Below are positions 42,351-51,440 of a stretch of 64,000 bases of DNA, piece by piece. The translations under genes were made by a program, and so were the position numbers. Source of the DNA: Paenibacillus pectinilyticus (GTDB lineage Bacteria; Bacillota; Bacilli; Paenibacillales; NBRC-103111); NCBI RefSeq assembly GCF_001700435.1, contig NZ_LYPC01000028.1, positions 557,267 through 621,266 of the forward strand. The letters are read 5' to 3'. Position 1 is the first letter of the stretch, and every line of letters starts with the position of its first letter. Under the pieces are notes generated by a model that saw only the letters and a program-made list of their open reading frames with translations, searched no databases and was not told where the DNA came from.

Positions 42351-44684
42351 ATGTCATCATTCCTGTACAGAGTGGGCAAATCCGCCTACGACAAACCCTG
42401 GTATTTCATTATCAGTTGGATCGCGATTCTAGGCATTGTTCTAGCCTTACTCGGTGTGAACGGCATCCATGGCAGTTCCGAGATGAAAATCGAGGGCACC
42501 GAATCGCAAAAGGTCTTGGACCAATTGGCGCAAGAGCTGCCAGCGGCTTCAGGCGGACAAGCCAGTATTGTGTTCACGGCACCTCAAGGCGAACGCCTAG
42601 ACACGCCAGAACGTTTGGCTGCAATTAGCAAGGCCGTTAACGACGTCTACACCTTGGACTACGTGATTAATCCCGCCAAATTAGCGGCGGAAGCAGGCGC
42701 ATCTGCTGCTGCACCTCAGTCAAGTGAAGCTGCGCAGCAAGCTGCACCACCGGCTGAAATGCCTCCCTATGGCCCTTTGATGGTGAACGGCGCTCCGGTA
42801 CCCGGTGTGATGCTGGCGTCCAATGGCAGTGTTGCACTGTTCCAGTTCCAATTCACGGTTCAGCAGATGTCCTTGCCGAAATCCGTTCCTGATTCTGTCA
42901 TTCAAGCTGCTATGGCTGTCCAACAAACCGGCATTACGGCATTGCCTAGCGACTCGCTTACGACCAAAACCTCCGTCGGCTCAACCGAAGGTCTCGGACT
43001 TATCGTCGCCGCAGTTGTATTGTTGATGACGCTCGGCTCCGTTGTGGCTGCTGGCCTGCCGCTTTTGACCTCCATCCTTGGTGTAGGTATCAGCGTAGGA
43101 GGCGCATTCGCGTTCTCGAAATTCATTCATATGACCGACGTTACGCCAGCTCTGGCGCTCATGGTCGGCCTTGCAGTCGGTATCGATTATTCCCTCTTCA
43201 TCGTAAATCGTCAGCGCCGTATGATGCTCGATCAAGGACTGAGCGCACGCGAAGCGGCGAGCAGAGCGATCGGTACGGCTGGGGGCGCGGTATTTTTTGC
43301 CGGCCTGACTGTCATTATTGCTTTGTGCGGTATGCTCGTCATTGGCATTGAGTTTCTATCCACGATGGCACTGGTTGCCGCGGCAAGTGTTCTCGTCAAC
43401 GTATTAATTGCTCTGACCTTGCTACCTGCATTACTCGGTTTAGTAGGTGAGCGTATCATTTCGGCTAAAACACGCACCAAAAACAGTGCCCGTACGACCT
43501 CAGCACCAAAGCATGGGGTTGCCCATCGCTGGGTGAACGGGGTTTTGAAGTATCGTTGGCTTGTTATTGTAGGTGTCATCGTCGTCCTGGGTGTTGCTGC
43601 GATTCCCGCCGCGAAGATGGAGATGGGGATACCTTCTGGCGCCTCCGCGAATTTAGATACATCCGCAAGACAGAGCTACGATGCGATTTCAAGAGGTTTC
43701 GGGGAAGGATTCAACGGTCCGCTGCTCTTGGTTGCTGAAACCAAAAGCGCATCTAGCCCTGTCACTCCGGACATGCTGAACAAACTTGTTCAGGACATCC
43801 AAAAGCATAAGGATGTTTCGATGGTGACACCGATGGGTGTTAACAAAACCGGCAATATGGCCATTATTAGCCTTATTCCGAAATCAGGGCCAACGGATAC
43901 AGCTACTAAAAACCTAGTCGAGGAGCTCCGCGCTTCCGATTCAAGCATTGCGCAAACTTACGGTGTTACGATTGGCGTAACGGGGTTCACTGCCATCAAC
44001 ATCGATATGTCATCAAAGCTTGCGGAGGCATTCCCGATCTATGTCGGGGTGATTGTCATCCTCTCGCTAATTATTCTGCTGCTCGTATTCCGATCCGTAA
44101 TTGTTCCGATTAAAGCCACCGTTGGATTTCTCCTTAGCGTGCTCGCCACTTTTGGCATCACGACAATGGTGTTCCAATGGGGATGGGTCCATTCCTTATT
44201 CGGCTTCGACACTGGCGGACCGCTATTAAGCTTTATGCCGATCATGGTCACCGGTATTCTGTATGGCCTCGCGATGGATTATCAAGTCTTCCTCGTCAGT
44301 TCCATGCGTGAGTCCTATGTACACGGCCATCGTGGTACCAAGAGTGTCGTCAGCGGATACGATCAAGCTAGTCGTGTTGTTGTAGCCGCAGCTGTCATCA
44401 TGGTCTCTGTCTTTGCAGGCTTCATATTCGCACCTGACATCATGATCAAACAGATCGGGTTTGCACTGGCAGCAGGTATTCTGATCGACGCATTCATCGT
44501 CCGTATGGCGTTAGTACCTGCCGTTATGGCGGTCTTTGGCGATAAGGCTTGGTGGCTCCCGAAATGGATCGACCGTATCTTGCCTAACCTAGATGTCGAA
44601 GGCGATAAACTCATCGCTGAGTTGAAAGCCAAGGACGCTAAAGATAACAAGGATGTTAAACGAAATCCTCGAATAGTGCATTAA
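42351..44684 (+). CDS. MMPL-family RND transporter
   Basis: 777 aa, about 12 helices in two halves separated by large extracellular loops (about 45-200 and 430-560). The duplicated MMPL core shows LMVGLAVGIDYSLFIVNRQRRMM and GILYGLAMDYQVFLVSSMRESY, each with the proton-relay aspartate-tyrosine pair. Similar in layout to B. subtilis YdfJ. Likely exports a lipid or hydrophobic drug. AAAGGAG precedes the ATG. Confidence 0.93.
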   Translation: MSSFLYRVGKSAYDKPWYFIISWIAILGIVLALLGVNGIHGSSEMKIEGTESQKVLDQLAQELPAASGGQASIVFTAPQGERLDTPERLAAISKAVNDVYTLDYVINPAKLAAEAGASAAAPQSSEAAQQAAPPAEMPPYGPLMVNGAPVPGVMLASNGSVALFQFQFTVQQMSLPKSVPDSVIQAAMAVQQTGITALPSDSLTTKTSVGSTEGLGLIVAAVVLLMTLGSVVAAGLPLLTSILGVGISVGGAFAFSKFIHMTDVTPALALMVGLAVGIDYSLFIVNRQRRMMLDQGLSAREAASRAIGTAGGAVFFAGLTVIIALCGMLVIGIEFLSTMALVAAASVLVNVLIALTLLPALLGLVGERIISAKTRTKNSARTTSAPKHGVAHRWVNGVLKYRWLVIVGVIVVLGVAAIPAAKMEMGIPSGASANLDTSARQSYDAISRGFGEGFNGPLLLVAETKSASSPVTPDMLNKLVQDIQKHKDVSMVTPMGVNKTGNMAIISLIPKSGPTDTATKNLVEELRASDSSIAQTYGVTIGVTGFTAINIDMSSKLAEAFPIYVGVIVILSLIILLLVFRSVIVPIKATVGFLLSVLATFGITTMVFQWGWVHSLFGFDTGGPLLSFMPIMVTGILYGLAMDYQVFLVSSMRESYVHGHRGTKSVVSGYDQASRVVVAAAVIMVSVFAGFIFAPDIMIKQIGFALAAGILIDAFIVRMALVPAVMAVFGDKAWWLPKWIDRILPNLDVEGDKLIAELKAKDAKDNKDVKRNPRIVH

Positions 44685-44690
44685 ATCAAG

Positions 44691-44731
44691 GAACGCCGGT
44701 ACATACCTGTTGGTATATTACCGGCGTTTTT
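44691..44731. terminator. Bidirectional terminator after mmpL
   Basis: AACGCCGGTA (44692-44701) pairs with TACCGGCGTT (44719-44728), inner ATACC/GGTAT, then TTT. It separates mmpL from the converging methyltransferase. Confidence 0.85.
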
Positions 44732-44762
44732 CACCTCTATGGCACCACAATTTGCTCCAAAA

Positions 44763-45461
44763 TCAATCCGCTTTGCACATCCATCCGCCAAAAAGTCCAG
44801 TCACATAAAACTTAGTGATATGCGTAAAGCCAGCTTCTGTCAGTAAGCATTCGATTTCCTTTTCAGGAATGAAAGAAATTTTCATAATGCCTCCTCCTTC
44901 TACCATGTCCTGCACTCTCTTAGGTTCGGTTCCGGCATCTAACCAAAAGCTTTTCCATACTTGTAATCGGTCTTGCAGTTCAGCAGCTTGGGGGTCTCCG
45001 TATGCGGTAACAAGCACAAAGGGCGCTCCTGGTTTCATATGCGCTTTAACCGTTTGGAGCAGCTTCAACTTCTCCTTAACATCGTTAACGAAATGAAGCA
45101 CGAGGATGCAGCTTGCCGCGTCGAACTTCGCGTCTGATGGCTGCACGTCGTCCATTGTTCCCTGGATGAGTGTGACGCGGCTTTCTATATCCAGCTGTGC
45201 GGCTTTATGTTTAGCTATCTTAAGCATCTCTTCTGAAATGTCGACGCCCGTGAATGACCAGTTTGGGTTAGACGGTCCCCATGCGGACAGTTCATTGCCG
45301 CCTCCCGCGCCGACCACGAGTAAAGACGCTTCTTTTTCACCGAGTTGCATTCGAAAATAAGCTTGCGCCATCGTGAACAACGCATCATACGTGGGAATTG
45401 AAATTCGCGCATTTTTCTCGTAAGCAAGCGCCATTTCGGGATTGTACGGTTTATTGATCAT
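44763..45461 (-). CDS. Class I SAM-dependent methyltransferase
   Basis: 232 aa. SAM motif I LLVVGAGGGNELSAWG, then FTGVDISEEML (motif II acidic end), motif IV FDAASCILVLHFVND. Overlaps the end of the flavoprotein gene by 11 nt with GGGGA 7 nt upstream of the ATG at 45461, so the genes are co-translated. Last in the rrf2/flavoprotein/methyltransferase operon. Acceptor unknown. Confidence 0.9.
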   Translation of the reverse strand: MINKPYNPEMALAYEKNARISIPTYDALFTMAQAYFRMQLGEKEASLLVVGAGGGNELSAWGPSNPNWSFTGVDISEEMLKIAKHKAAQLDIESRVTLIQGTMDDVQPSDAKFDAASCILVLHFVNDVKEKLKLLQTVKAHMKPGAPFVLVTAYGDPQAAELQDRLQVWKSFWLDAGTEPKRVQDMVEGGGIMKISFIPEKEIECLLTEAGFTHITKFYVTGLFGGWMCKAD

Positions 45462-46365
45462 GACCGCGTCCCCAATCTTCCATAAGCAGTTCACTGTTGA
45501 TACCTATACCCGCCAAAGCCCCTAAGGAAGCGGCTGTTATCGCTTGATACATCTCCGTTGCCGCATCTCCTGCACCATAAACGCCTGGCACACTCGTTTT
45601 GCCAAACTTATCAACTACGACCGTCCCCGTTTCAGTCATCTCACAACCTAATGTTTTCGGCAGCCCCGATGCTGTTACAAGCTTCGGTCCGAAGAAGATC
45701 CCTGTACACGGAAGGATAGCACCATCCTCCAGCTCAACATATTGCACTATCCCTTCAGTAGATACAATGGATCGGATGGGGGCATCATAGATAGGAACGT
45801 TATGTTGCGTGAGTTCCTCTCGATCTGCACTTGTCATGTCATCAGATCCGTTCAGGCAAATTGTAAAACGTTTCGTCCATCCGGACATCACTTTGGCAAA
45901 ATGGGCCGCATGTGCGCCATTCACGATTAAGACCAGCGCCTGGTCTCTTAATTCCCAACCATCGCAATACGGACATACGAAGGCGCTTGTACCATAGACG
46001 TCGGCCAAACCTTGAATATCAAGCGGCACGTCCTTCTTCCCTACTGCAAAAAGCACCTTTTTGCTCCCATGCGTTATGCCCTGAGCGGTCGTTATTTGAA
46101 AATGGCCATCGGTTCCCGTGATCGATGCAGCTATATCCGCCACAAAGGTGACGGATGGATAGGCACTGATTTGTTCCTTCGCAATCCGCCGAAACTCGCT
46201 TGGACTGACCCCATCTCTCGTAAGAAAACCGTGCGTCTCGCGAGTAACCTGGTTCCGTGGCCTGCCTTCATCTAGGATGAGCACGTTTTTTCTAGCCCTA
46301 CCTAGGACAAGACCTGCATTTAGACCTGCTGGCCCTCCGCCAATAATAATGCAATCGTATGTCAT
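45451..46365 (-). CDS. Thioredoxin-reductase-like NAD(P)/FAD oxidoreductase
   Basis: 304 aa. FAD motif IIIGGGPAGLNAGLVLGRA, redox-active Cys131-Cys134 in VCPYCDGWELRD, and FAD-binding GVYGAGDAATEMYQ near the C-terminus. The NAD(P)-binding part lacks a canonical GxGxxA (it reads LIVNGAHAAHFAK), as in TrxR-like proteins that do not use a separate thioredoxin. I use the ATG at 46365, 9 nt after AAGG. Co-transcribed with the Rrf2 regulator upstream. Confidence 0.9.
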   Translation of the reverse strand: MTYDCIIIGGGPAGLNAGLVLGRARKNVLILDEGRPRNQVTRETHGFLTRDGVSPSEFRRIAKEQISAYPSVTFVADIAASITGTDGHFQITTAQGITHGSKKVLFAVGKKDVPLDIQGLADVYGTSAFVCPYCDGWELRDQALVLIVNGAHAAHFAKVMSGWTKRFTICLNGSDDMTSADREELTQHNVPIYDAPIRSIVSTEGIVQYVELEDGAILPCTGIFFGPKLVTASGLPKTLGCEMTETGTVVVDKFGKTSVPGVYGAGDAATEMYQAITAASLGALAGIGINSELLMEDWGRGHDQ

Positions 46366-46448
46366 CGTCATTTTCCTTCCCATTTTGTATTATTAGAGAT
46401 TTTAAAGATACTTATTATCTATAATTAAACTTGTAAAAAGGACGGATC

Positions 46449-46847
46449 TTACTCCGTCTTAAGTACCTTCACTACATCTGCTATCTTCTTACTTGCCAAA
46501 TACTGCTCCATTTGTCGCTCGGCATCCATCACAACCTGTTGAATCAGACACTCATCTCCGTGATTGATGTTACACTCGAACAAAGAAGCCGTTCCTTCGA
46601 TCGCATGAATGATATCTAGAAAGGAGATATCCTCCTGCTTATGTCGGAGGCGATATCCACCGTTTGCACCCGGTGAGGACTGAATCAGCCCAGCTTTAAC
46701 AAGCTTCGTCATCAACTTCGATAAATAAGTCTGGGAAACACCCAGCTTATCAGCCAACACTTGCACGCCAACAGGCTTGTCAGGTGCCGACGCTACCAGG
46801 TAAGCCATCGCGTGGAGCGCATTGTCGGTCGCCTGTGAGTATTTCAT
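46449..46847 (-). CDS. Rrf2-family regulator with two cysteines
   Basis: 132 aa, winged HTH (VGVQVLADKLGVSQTYLSKLMTKLVKAGLI) and GANGGYRL wing. Cys92 and Cys100 in ECNINHGDEC could form a disulfide or part of an iron-sulfur site, but the third ligand typical of NsrR/IscR is absent. Closest in type to YwnA-like members. Probably senses redox or thiol stress and controls the flavoprotein downstream. Confidence 0.9.
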   Translation of the reverse strand: MKYSQATDNALHAMAYLVASAPDKPVGVQVLADKLGVSQTYLSKLMTKLVKAGLIQSSPGANGGYRLRHKQEDISFLDIIHAIEGTASLFECNINHGDECLIQQVVMDAERQMEQYLASKKIADVVKVLKTE

Positions 46848-46884
46848 CCTGCACCTCCACCCTCATTAAGGACTTTATGAGTCT

Positions 46885-46913
46885 ATAATAGCTATAATAC
46901 ATCTGGAATGCAA
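46885..46913 (-). promoter_or_regulatory. Promoter of the rrf2 operon
   Basis: Minus-strand TTGCAT (46908-46913), 17-nt spacer, TATTAT (46885-46890). CTATAATA is repeated (46883-46890, 46892-46899), a possible self-binding site. Confidence 0.65.
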
Positions 46914-46950
46914 GTATTGCTTATAATTTGCCGTCTCGCCTCACCAATTC

Positions 46951-46986
46951 AAAAAAAGAGACCCACAGCAAACGGGCCGCGGGTCT
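46951..46986 (-). terminator. Terminator of the GNAT gene
   Basis: AGACCC (46959-46964) pairs with GGGTCT (46981-46986); on the minus strand seven T follow. Confidence 0.8.
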
Positions 46987-47068
46987 AAGAAATCTATATG
47001 AAAGGGGGGTTGAATATAAGTATAGAATCACTTCCTTAAACCCACATGAAGATAAGATTTCATTTATC

Positions 47069-47611
47069 TTAAAATTTATAAGAATCACGATTACTATGAT
47101 ATAAAACATGTTTATATAACGAACTGCTTTCCTCAACTTTAGGATGATTAAACACTTTTACAAAGCGCATTCCAATGTTCATCATAACTTTTTTGGAAGG
47201 CTCATTCACATCGGCTGTAAAACTGTAAACATCACGAAGACCTAGTTTGGTAAAACCATGCTGTAAGCAGGCTTTAGCTCCCTCCGTGGCATAACCTTTT
47301 CCCCAAGCCTCTTGTTTCAATCTCCAGCCTATTTCTATACACGGTGTAAAATCAGATTCGAATGTTGCCTTATGAAATCCGATAAAGCCTATAAATGCTT
47401 GAGTCTCTTTTATTTCTAAAGCGTAAAATCCAAATCCACACGCTTTCAACTCGGATACGATCGCTTCATAGAACGTAATTGTTTCGTCCGTCGTTAACGT
47501 CTTTGGAAAATATCTCATCACCTTTGCATCCGCATTAAGCCGACAAAACGGCTCTAAGTCGGATGCTTGCCAGTCTCTTAATAGCAGTCTCGCTGTCTCG
47601 ATATGTATCAT
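47069..47611 (-). CDS. RimJ/RimL-type GNAT acetyltransferase
   Basis: 180 aa, full GNAT domain: TARLLLRDWQASDLEPFCRLNADAKVMRYFP, then the acetyl-CoA pyrophosphate loop EAWGKGYATEGAKACLQHGF and the NEPSKKVMMNIGMRFV end. This group acetylates protein N-termini or small amines. AAAGGAGGGG precedes the ATG. Substrate unknown. Confidence 0.92.
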   Translation of the reverse strand: MIHIETARLLLRDWQASDLEPFCRLNADAKVMRYFPKTLTTDETITFYEAIVSELKACGFGFYALEIKETQAFIGFIGFHKATFESDFTPCIEIGWRLKQEAWGKGYATEGAKACLQHGFTKLGLRDVYSFTADVNEPSKKVMMNIGMRFVKVFNHPKVEESSSLYKHVLYHSNRDSYKF

Positions 47612-47682
47612 TTCGCCCCTCCTTTAGGTCACTCGACTCTCTGGGGCCGCTATATGAATCTACACACTACCCCTTTTACCCG

Positions 47683-48795
47683 CTAATTAATAATTCCATG
47701 CGAAACAATTTCAACCTTCATTGAAACCTGAAAATTCACCTTCGGATACGCCGTCTCCCAGTCCATCTTCTTCCACTCGTTTGGATAAAAAGCCATCACA
47801 TCCCGCGCGATGCCCAAAGCGTCTGAATTCGCCTTCGTAAGCAGCTTGCAAATGTCATTCGCTTCGTCTGTTATCAATTCGGAGAATCGCTGACTTAATT
47901 GTTCGATCTTCTTTTGCTCAGATAAGTCATCATGGGAAAATTCGATCAAGGAGGCTTTCATGCTCAGATCCAGCTTCACCTGAACCTGGCCTTCCTCGTC
48001 GATCCAGACATGCTTATCCCGCTTTAAATTTGAAATATTTAATGATAAATAGTCAGAAGGTTCATCCTCGGATGAATCCCCCTTCACTTTTCGTGTAATC
48101 ACACAGATATTAGCTTTGTTTCCATTCATCAAAAGACACAACGTAGATTGTTCGGGGGTTAATGAATATCCTGTATATTTACGAACATGCAAGAGCGCTA
48201 AGCCATCCACAACGGCCTTATCTGACTCTTTCCTGAGCAGTGGAATCACGGGATCACGCCCTGGATCATGTAAAGTAGGATACAGAGAGTGCAAGGTTAT
48301 CGAGGGGATGATTGTTTCATACCTAGCGCTCATGAGAATTTTGCGCAAGTACTCTCCTGCGGTTGCAGACCCGATCCGTTCAAGACTAATCAAGTCGCCG
48401 GCTTTTCCCCGAACGATCGCCACTTTGGCCAGCATTGGGTCATTTGCATTACGAAAAGTGGAGTCGAGGATATCCGCTAAATCTTTCTTCGCGAGTTTTT
48501 CGCTGATGAGCATGACTTGATTTTTGGAAGTGCCGATCGGACCGGCAATTTGCAATCCTATTTTTTTATATAATGACTCTTGCAGCGTAGGTCCTGTAGC
48601 ACTTAATACCTCATGAACGGGTGCTGTTCGCTCCTTCCCGCCGGGGGATTGGATGGTCACGGTTGTGACAATGTCGTTCTTCTCGTTCAGGTCAACGGAA
48701 GTTGCGTAGATGAGCTGCAGGTTTTTGAGTTCATTATGATAGTTACAGCCCGAAAGCAGCAGCGCCACTACACACCCAACGCCTAGACTTCTCAT
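47683..48795 (-). CDS. gerC: Spore germination lipoprotein, Ger(x)C family
   Basis: 370 aa. Lipobox LLLSGC with Cys17, then the three-domain Ger(x)C fold (GPIGTSKNQVMLISEKLAKKDLADILDSTFRNAND region and the C-terminal helix-rich part). C subunit of the nutrient germinant receptor in the spore inner membrane. Its ATG overlaps the gerB stop (ATGA); I prefer 48795 over the longer frame. Which of several receptor sets this belongs to cannot be told. Confidence 0.92.
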   Translation of the reverse strand: MRSLGVGCVVALLLSGCNYHNELKNLQLIYATSVDLNEKNDIVTTVTIQSPGGKERTAPVHEVLSATGPTLQESLYKKIGLQIAGPIGTSKNQVMLISEKLAKKDLADILDSTFRNANDPMLAKVAIVRGKAGDLISLERIGSATAGEYLRKILMSARYETIIPSITLHSLYPTLHDPGRDPVIPLLRKESDKAVVDGLALLHVRKYTGYSLTPEQSTLCLLMNGNKANICVITRKVKGDSSEDEPSDYLSLNISNLKRDKHVWIDEEGQVQVKLDLSMKASLIEFSHDDLSEQKKIEQLSQRFSELITDEANDICKLLTKANSDALGIARDVMAFYPNEWKKMDWETAYPKVNFQVSMKVEIVSHGIIN

Positions 48796-49862
48796 GCTGG
48801 TAATTGCCCCCTTTTTCCCATCAGCCATGCCACGATTAAAAGAACAATCGGAATCCCAAGAATGATAAAACTTTCAAACTGCGTGATTTGCTCTAGAAGC
48901 TGGATTCTTTTCTCCGATCGCCAAAATAACCCCGTTGCACATACGATTGGCACTAAATAATACATGGCTTTTCGGTGCTCATTTCCGTGAAACAGATAGC
49001 CTAGTCCCTTTCCAGTACAATATAAATAACTGATGAGCGTTGCTGTCACTTTTACCAGCCAGATCGAAAGAAAGAGCAGATCTAACCGTTCGAGAAACGG
49101 CAGCGAAATCCCATTCAAGTAATAAGGCACTGGTTGCGGGATGAAATTAAGCGACTCTGGACTGAAATTGAGATAACACACGAGAACAACAATCAAGAAA
49201 AAGGCAGTAGCCAAGCCATTCGCCCACAGGATGGGAGTCAGCAGGCTCTTTCCTTTGGTTTCTATATCCGAATTCAACACGAGCAGTACCTCAAAACCTA
49301 GAAAGGAGAGTACAGAACTTTTGATCCCCAACATAATGGGGTGCAAGCCCTCTTGTCCAATTGGCAGTAAAAAACGATAGTCCATCGTGCGATAACTTGT
49401 CAGCATCATCGCCACCATAATAATGATCAACAACGTAATCAACGCATGATAACGGGCAATAATCCGAATGTTTTCCTTGGCAAGATAGAAACAAACCAAA
49501 CAATTCGCAACGATCAAGAGCCAAGGATTCGTAAACGGCAATATCCATAGCTCAACGAATGTCATTTCCAGCAGTAGAATGAGGCAGGTTGTAAAGGTAA
49601 AATGAGCGATAAATATCCATGTGATTGTATTTCCCACCCATTTCCCAACGATCTGAGGTACAAATTCGTAGAGGTTCTTTCCGGGAAACCTTTTGCACAA
49701 GAGGACATAAGCCGTCAGGATAAGCTGCACACCGGCACCTGCGACAAGAACAGAAATCCATCCATCTGCGCCTGCGGCTTTATGTAAATCATAAGGAAAT
49801 GATAGAACGGCAATGCCGATCTGCGTCTGCAAAATGAAGGCAAATAATTGAATCCGTGTCAT
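48792..49862 (-). CDS. gerB: Germinant receptor B subunit (GerAB/APC permease type)
   Basis: 356 aa, ten hydrophobic helices of the APC superfamily as in GerAB. QIGIAVLSFPYDLHKAAGADGWISVLVAGAGVQLI opens the protein. The B subunit is thought to bind the germinant. ATGA overlaps with both neighbours make a tightly coupled three-gene unit. Confidence 0.92.
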   Translation of the reverse strand: MTRIQLFAFILQTQIGIAVLSFPYDLHKAAGADGWISVLVAGAGVQLILTAYVLLCKRFPGKNLYEFVPQIVGKWVGNTITWIFIAHFTFTTCLILLLEMTFVELWILPFTNPWLLIVANCLVCFYLAKENIRIIARYHALITLLIIIMVAMMLTSYRTMDYRFLLPIGQEGLHPIMLGIKSSVLSFLGFEVLLVLNSDIETKGKSLLTPILWANGLATAFFLIVVLVCYLNFSPESLNFIPQPVPYYLNGISLPFLERLDLLFLSIWLVKVTATLISYLYCTGKGLGYLFHGNEHRKAMYYLVPIVCATGLFWRSEKRIQLLEQITQFESFIILGIPIVLLIVAWLMGKRGQLPA

Positions 49863-51286
49863 GACGCCCTCCTGTCCGAAGCTTTCCCGCCAAAGATCCG
49901 TTTCGGCAGCTGAATAAGTGTAGACAGAATACGCTTTGGTTTAAAAGGCATAAACGGATAAAAGTAAGGCACACCGAACGTTTCAAGTTTACTTAAATGC
50001 ATGAATAACAAGCTAAAGCTAAACGAGATGCCCACGAAGCCCATCAAAGACGATGCGATCATAATTGGAAACGAAATAAGCCGAATGGCAAGTCGCATTT
50101 CATGCGAGGGTACGCTGAAGGAAGCGACTGCTGTGAGCGAAATTACGACAATCATTGTCGTGGAAACTAAGTTCGCGTTCACGACCTCACTCCCAATAAC
50201 AAGTCCGCCAACAATGGACAGTGTTGATGAGATCGATTTCGGCAGGCGGATAGCCGCTTCTCGGAGAAGTTCCAGCACAATGATCATGAACATCGCTTCC
50301 ATGAAGGGATTGAACGGGACATTTTCCAAGGAAGCTTTCAAGGAGAAGACCAAATCGATTGGCAACACATCAAAGTGGTTCGAAACAATAGCAATATACA
50401 CGGAAGGCAGAGCTATGCCGATCATGACGCTGATGAAGCGAAGAAATCGGAAAAAAGTCCCGTTCCACCATCTGACATTGAAGTCATCCGCCGCTTGGAA
50501 AAACATAAAAAACGTTACTGGTAGAATCGTCGCAAACGAACTGCCATCCACCATCAACGCTACGCGTCCCTCCATTAAATGCGCCACTGTGCTATCCGGT
50601 CTTTCGGTAAAAAGCATTTGTGGAAAGATCGAGAAATGACTGCTTTCCAACCGATCAGTAATTTGACCTGGGGATTTAATAAAGGTTGCCTGATTCGTGA
50701 GCAGATTCGCGATAATTTCGTCGACAACGTTCATATCTGCAACATCGCACATGTACAGCAGCGTGACATTCGTCGGGCTTTCGGAACCTAATGTGAAATG
50801 CCGTTCAACCAGATTCGCATTCTTCAACCGTTGGTGGATTAATTGCGCGTTGATGGTAATATCATCTACAAAGCCTACATGAGATCCCCTAACGGTTTGC
50901 TCATTTTGAGGTTCTCCCACGCTGTGTACAAGGTTTGCACTTGCATCTACCAAGACAATATCCGCTCTTTGCTGGAGCAAGATGGCGCATTTGCCCTGAA
51001 GCATCCCTGCCGCTGCCGCCTTCAAATCCGTGACCACTTCTATGTCTAAAATGGGAAGAACATCTTCCAAACGGCCTTCTTTGGCCTGCAGTAACGGTCG
51101 CAGAATATTAGCTTGCAGCTTATCGGTATCCGTAACTGTCGTCAGATAAAGGAGACTGCCTTGGCTTCCATGCAAGGTAAAATCTCTGGAACGCACATCA
51201 TCAGAGGAATGGAAACATTGAAAAAGATTCCGTATATTCGTCTCCATCTCATCCGAGATAAGAAATGAATCCTGCTCCGTTTCCAT
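49859..51286 (-). CDS. gerA: Germinant receptor A subunit (GerA/SpoVAF family)
   Basis: 475 aa. A large N-terminal soluble domain (about 1-240) precedes about five C-terminal helices; PFNPFMEAMFMIIVLELLREAAIRLPKSISSTLSIVGGLVIG is the family core. Forms the nutrient receptor with gerB and gerC. The longer GTG frame (51334) runs through the predicted sigma-G promoter, so the ATG at 51286 with GGAGGG is chosen. Confidence 0.93.
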   Translation of the reverse strand: METEQDSFLISDEMETNIRNLFQCFHSSDDVRSRDFTLHGSQGSLLYLTTVTDTDKLQANILRPLLQAKEGRLEDVLPILDIEVVTDLKAAAAGMLQGKCAILLQQRADIVLVDASANLVHSVGEPQNEQTVRGSHVGFVDDITINAQLIHQRLKNANLVERHFTLGSESPTNVTLLYMCDVADMNVVDEIIANLLTNQATFIKSPGQITDRLESSHFSIFPQMLFTERPDSTVAHLMEGRVALMVDGSSFATILPVTFFMFFQAADDFNVRWWNGTFFRFLRFISVMIGIALPSVYIAIVSNHFDVLPIDLVFSLKASLENVPFNPFMEAMFMIIVLELLREAAIRLPKSISSTLSIVGGLVIGSEVVNANLVSTTMIVVISLTAVASFSVPSHEMRLAIRLISFPIMIASSLMGFVGISFSFSLLFMHLSKLETFGVPYFYPFMPFKPKRILSTLIQLPKRIFGGKASDRRAS

Positions 51287-51315
51287 AACATCCCTCCGTC
51301 CGAACACATTTCCGT

Positions 51316-51345
51316 TAGTATTTACCAGTTTCACGGGATTATCCA
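51316..51345 (-). promoter_or_regulatory. Sigma-G-type promoter of the gerABC operon
   Basis: Minus-strand TGGATA (51340-51345), 17-nt spacer, AATACTA (51316-51322): one mismatch each to the sigma-G consensus TGAATA / CATACTA. Fits forespore expression of germination receptors. Confidence 0.7.
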
Positions 51346-51388
51346 GATAACGCCATGCGAAAAACCGCTCAGGCAGGATGCCTGGAAA

Positions 51389-51434
51389 TCACAAAGCCCC
51401 CCGGCCAATTAAGCAGCCAAGGGGGCTTCGTGAT
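51389..51434 (-). terminator. Terminator of the GH35 gene
   Basis: ATCAC-AAAGCCCCC (51389-) pairs with GGGGGCTT-CGTGAT (51421-51434), a long stem with a short T run on the minus strand. Confidence 0.65.
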
Positions 51435-51440
51435 CAACTA

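Noticed and set aside
46921..47136. 71-codon hydrophobic ORF overlapping the GNAT gene end
   Set aside because: It overlaps the GNAT coding region and its terminator; hydrophobicity comes from AT-rich sequence.
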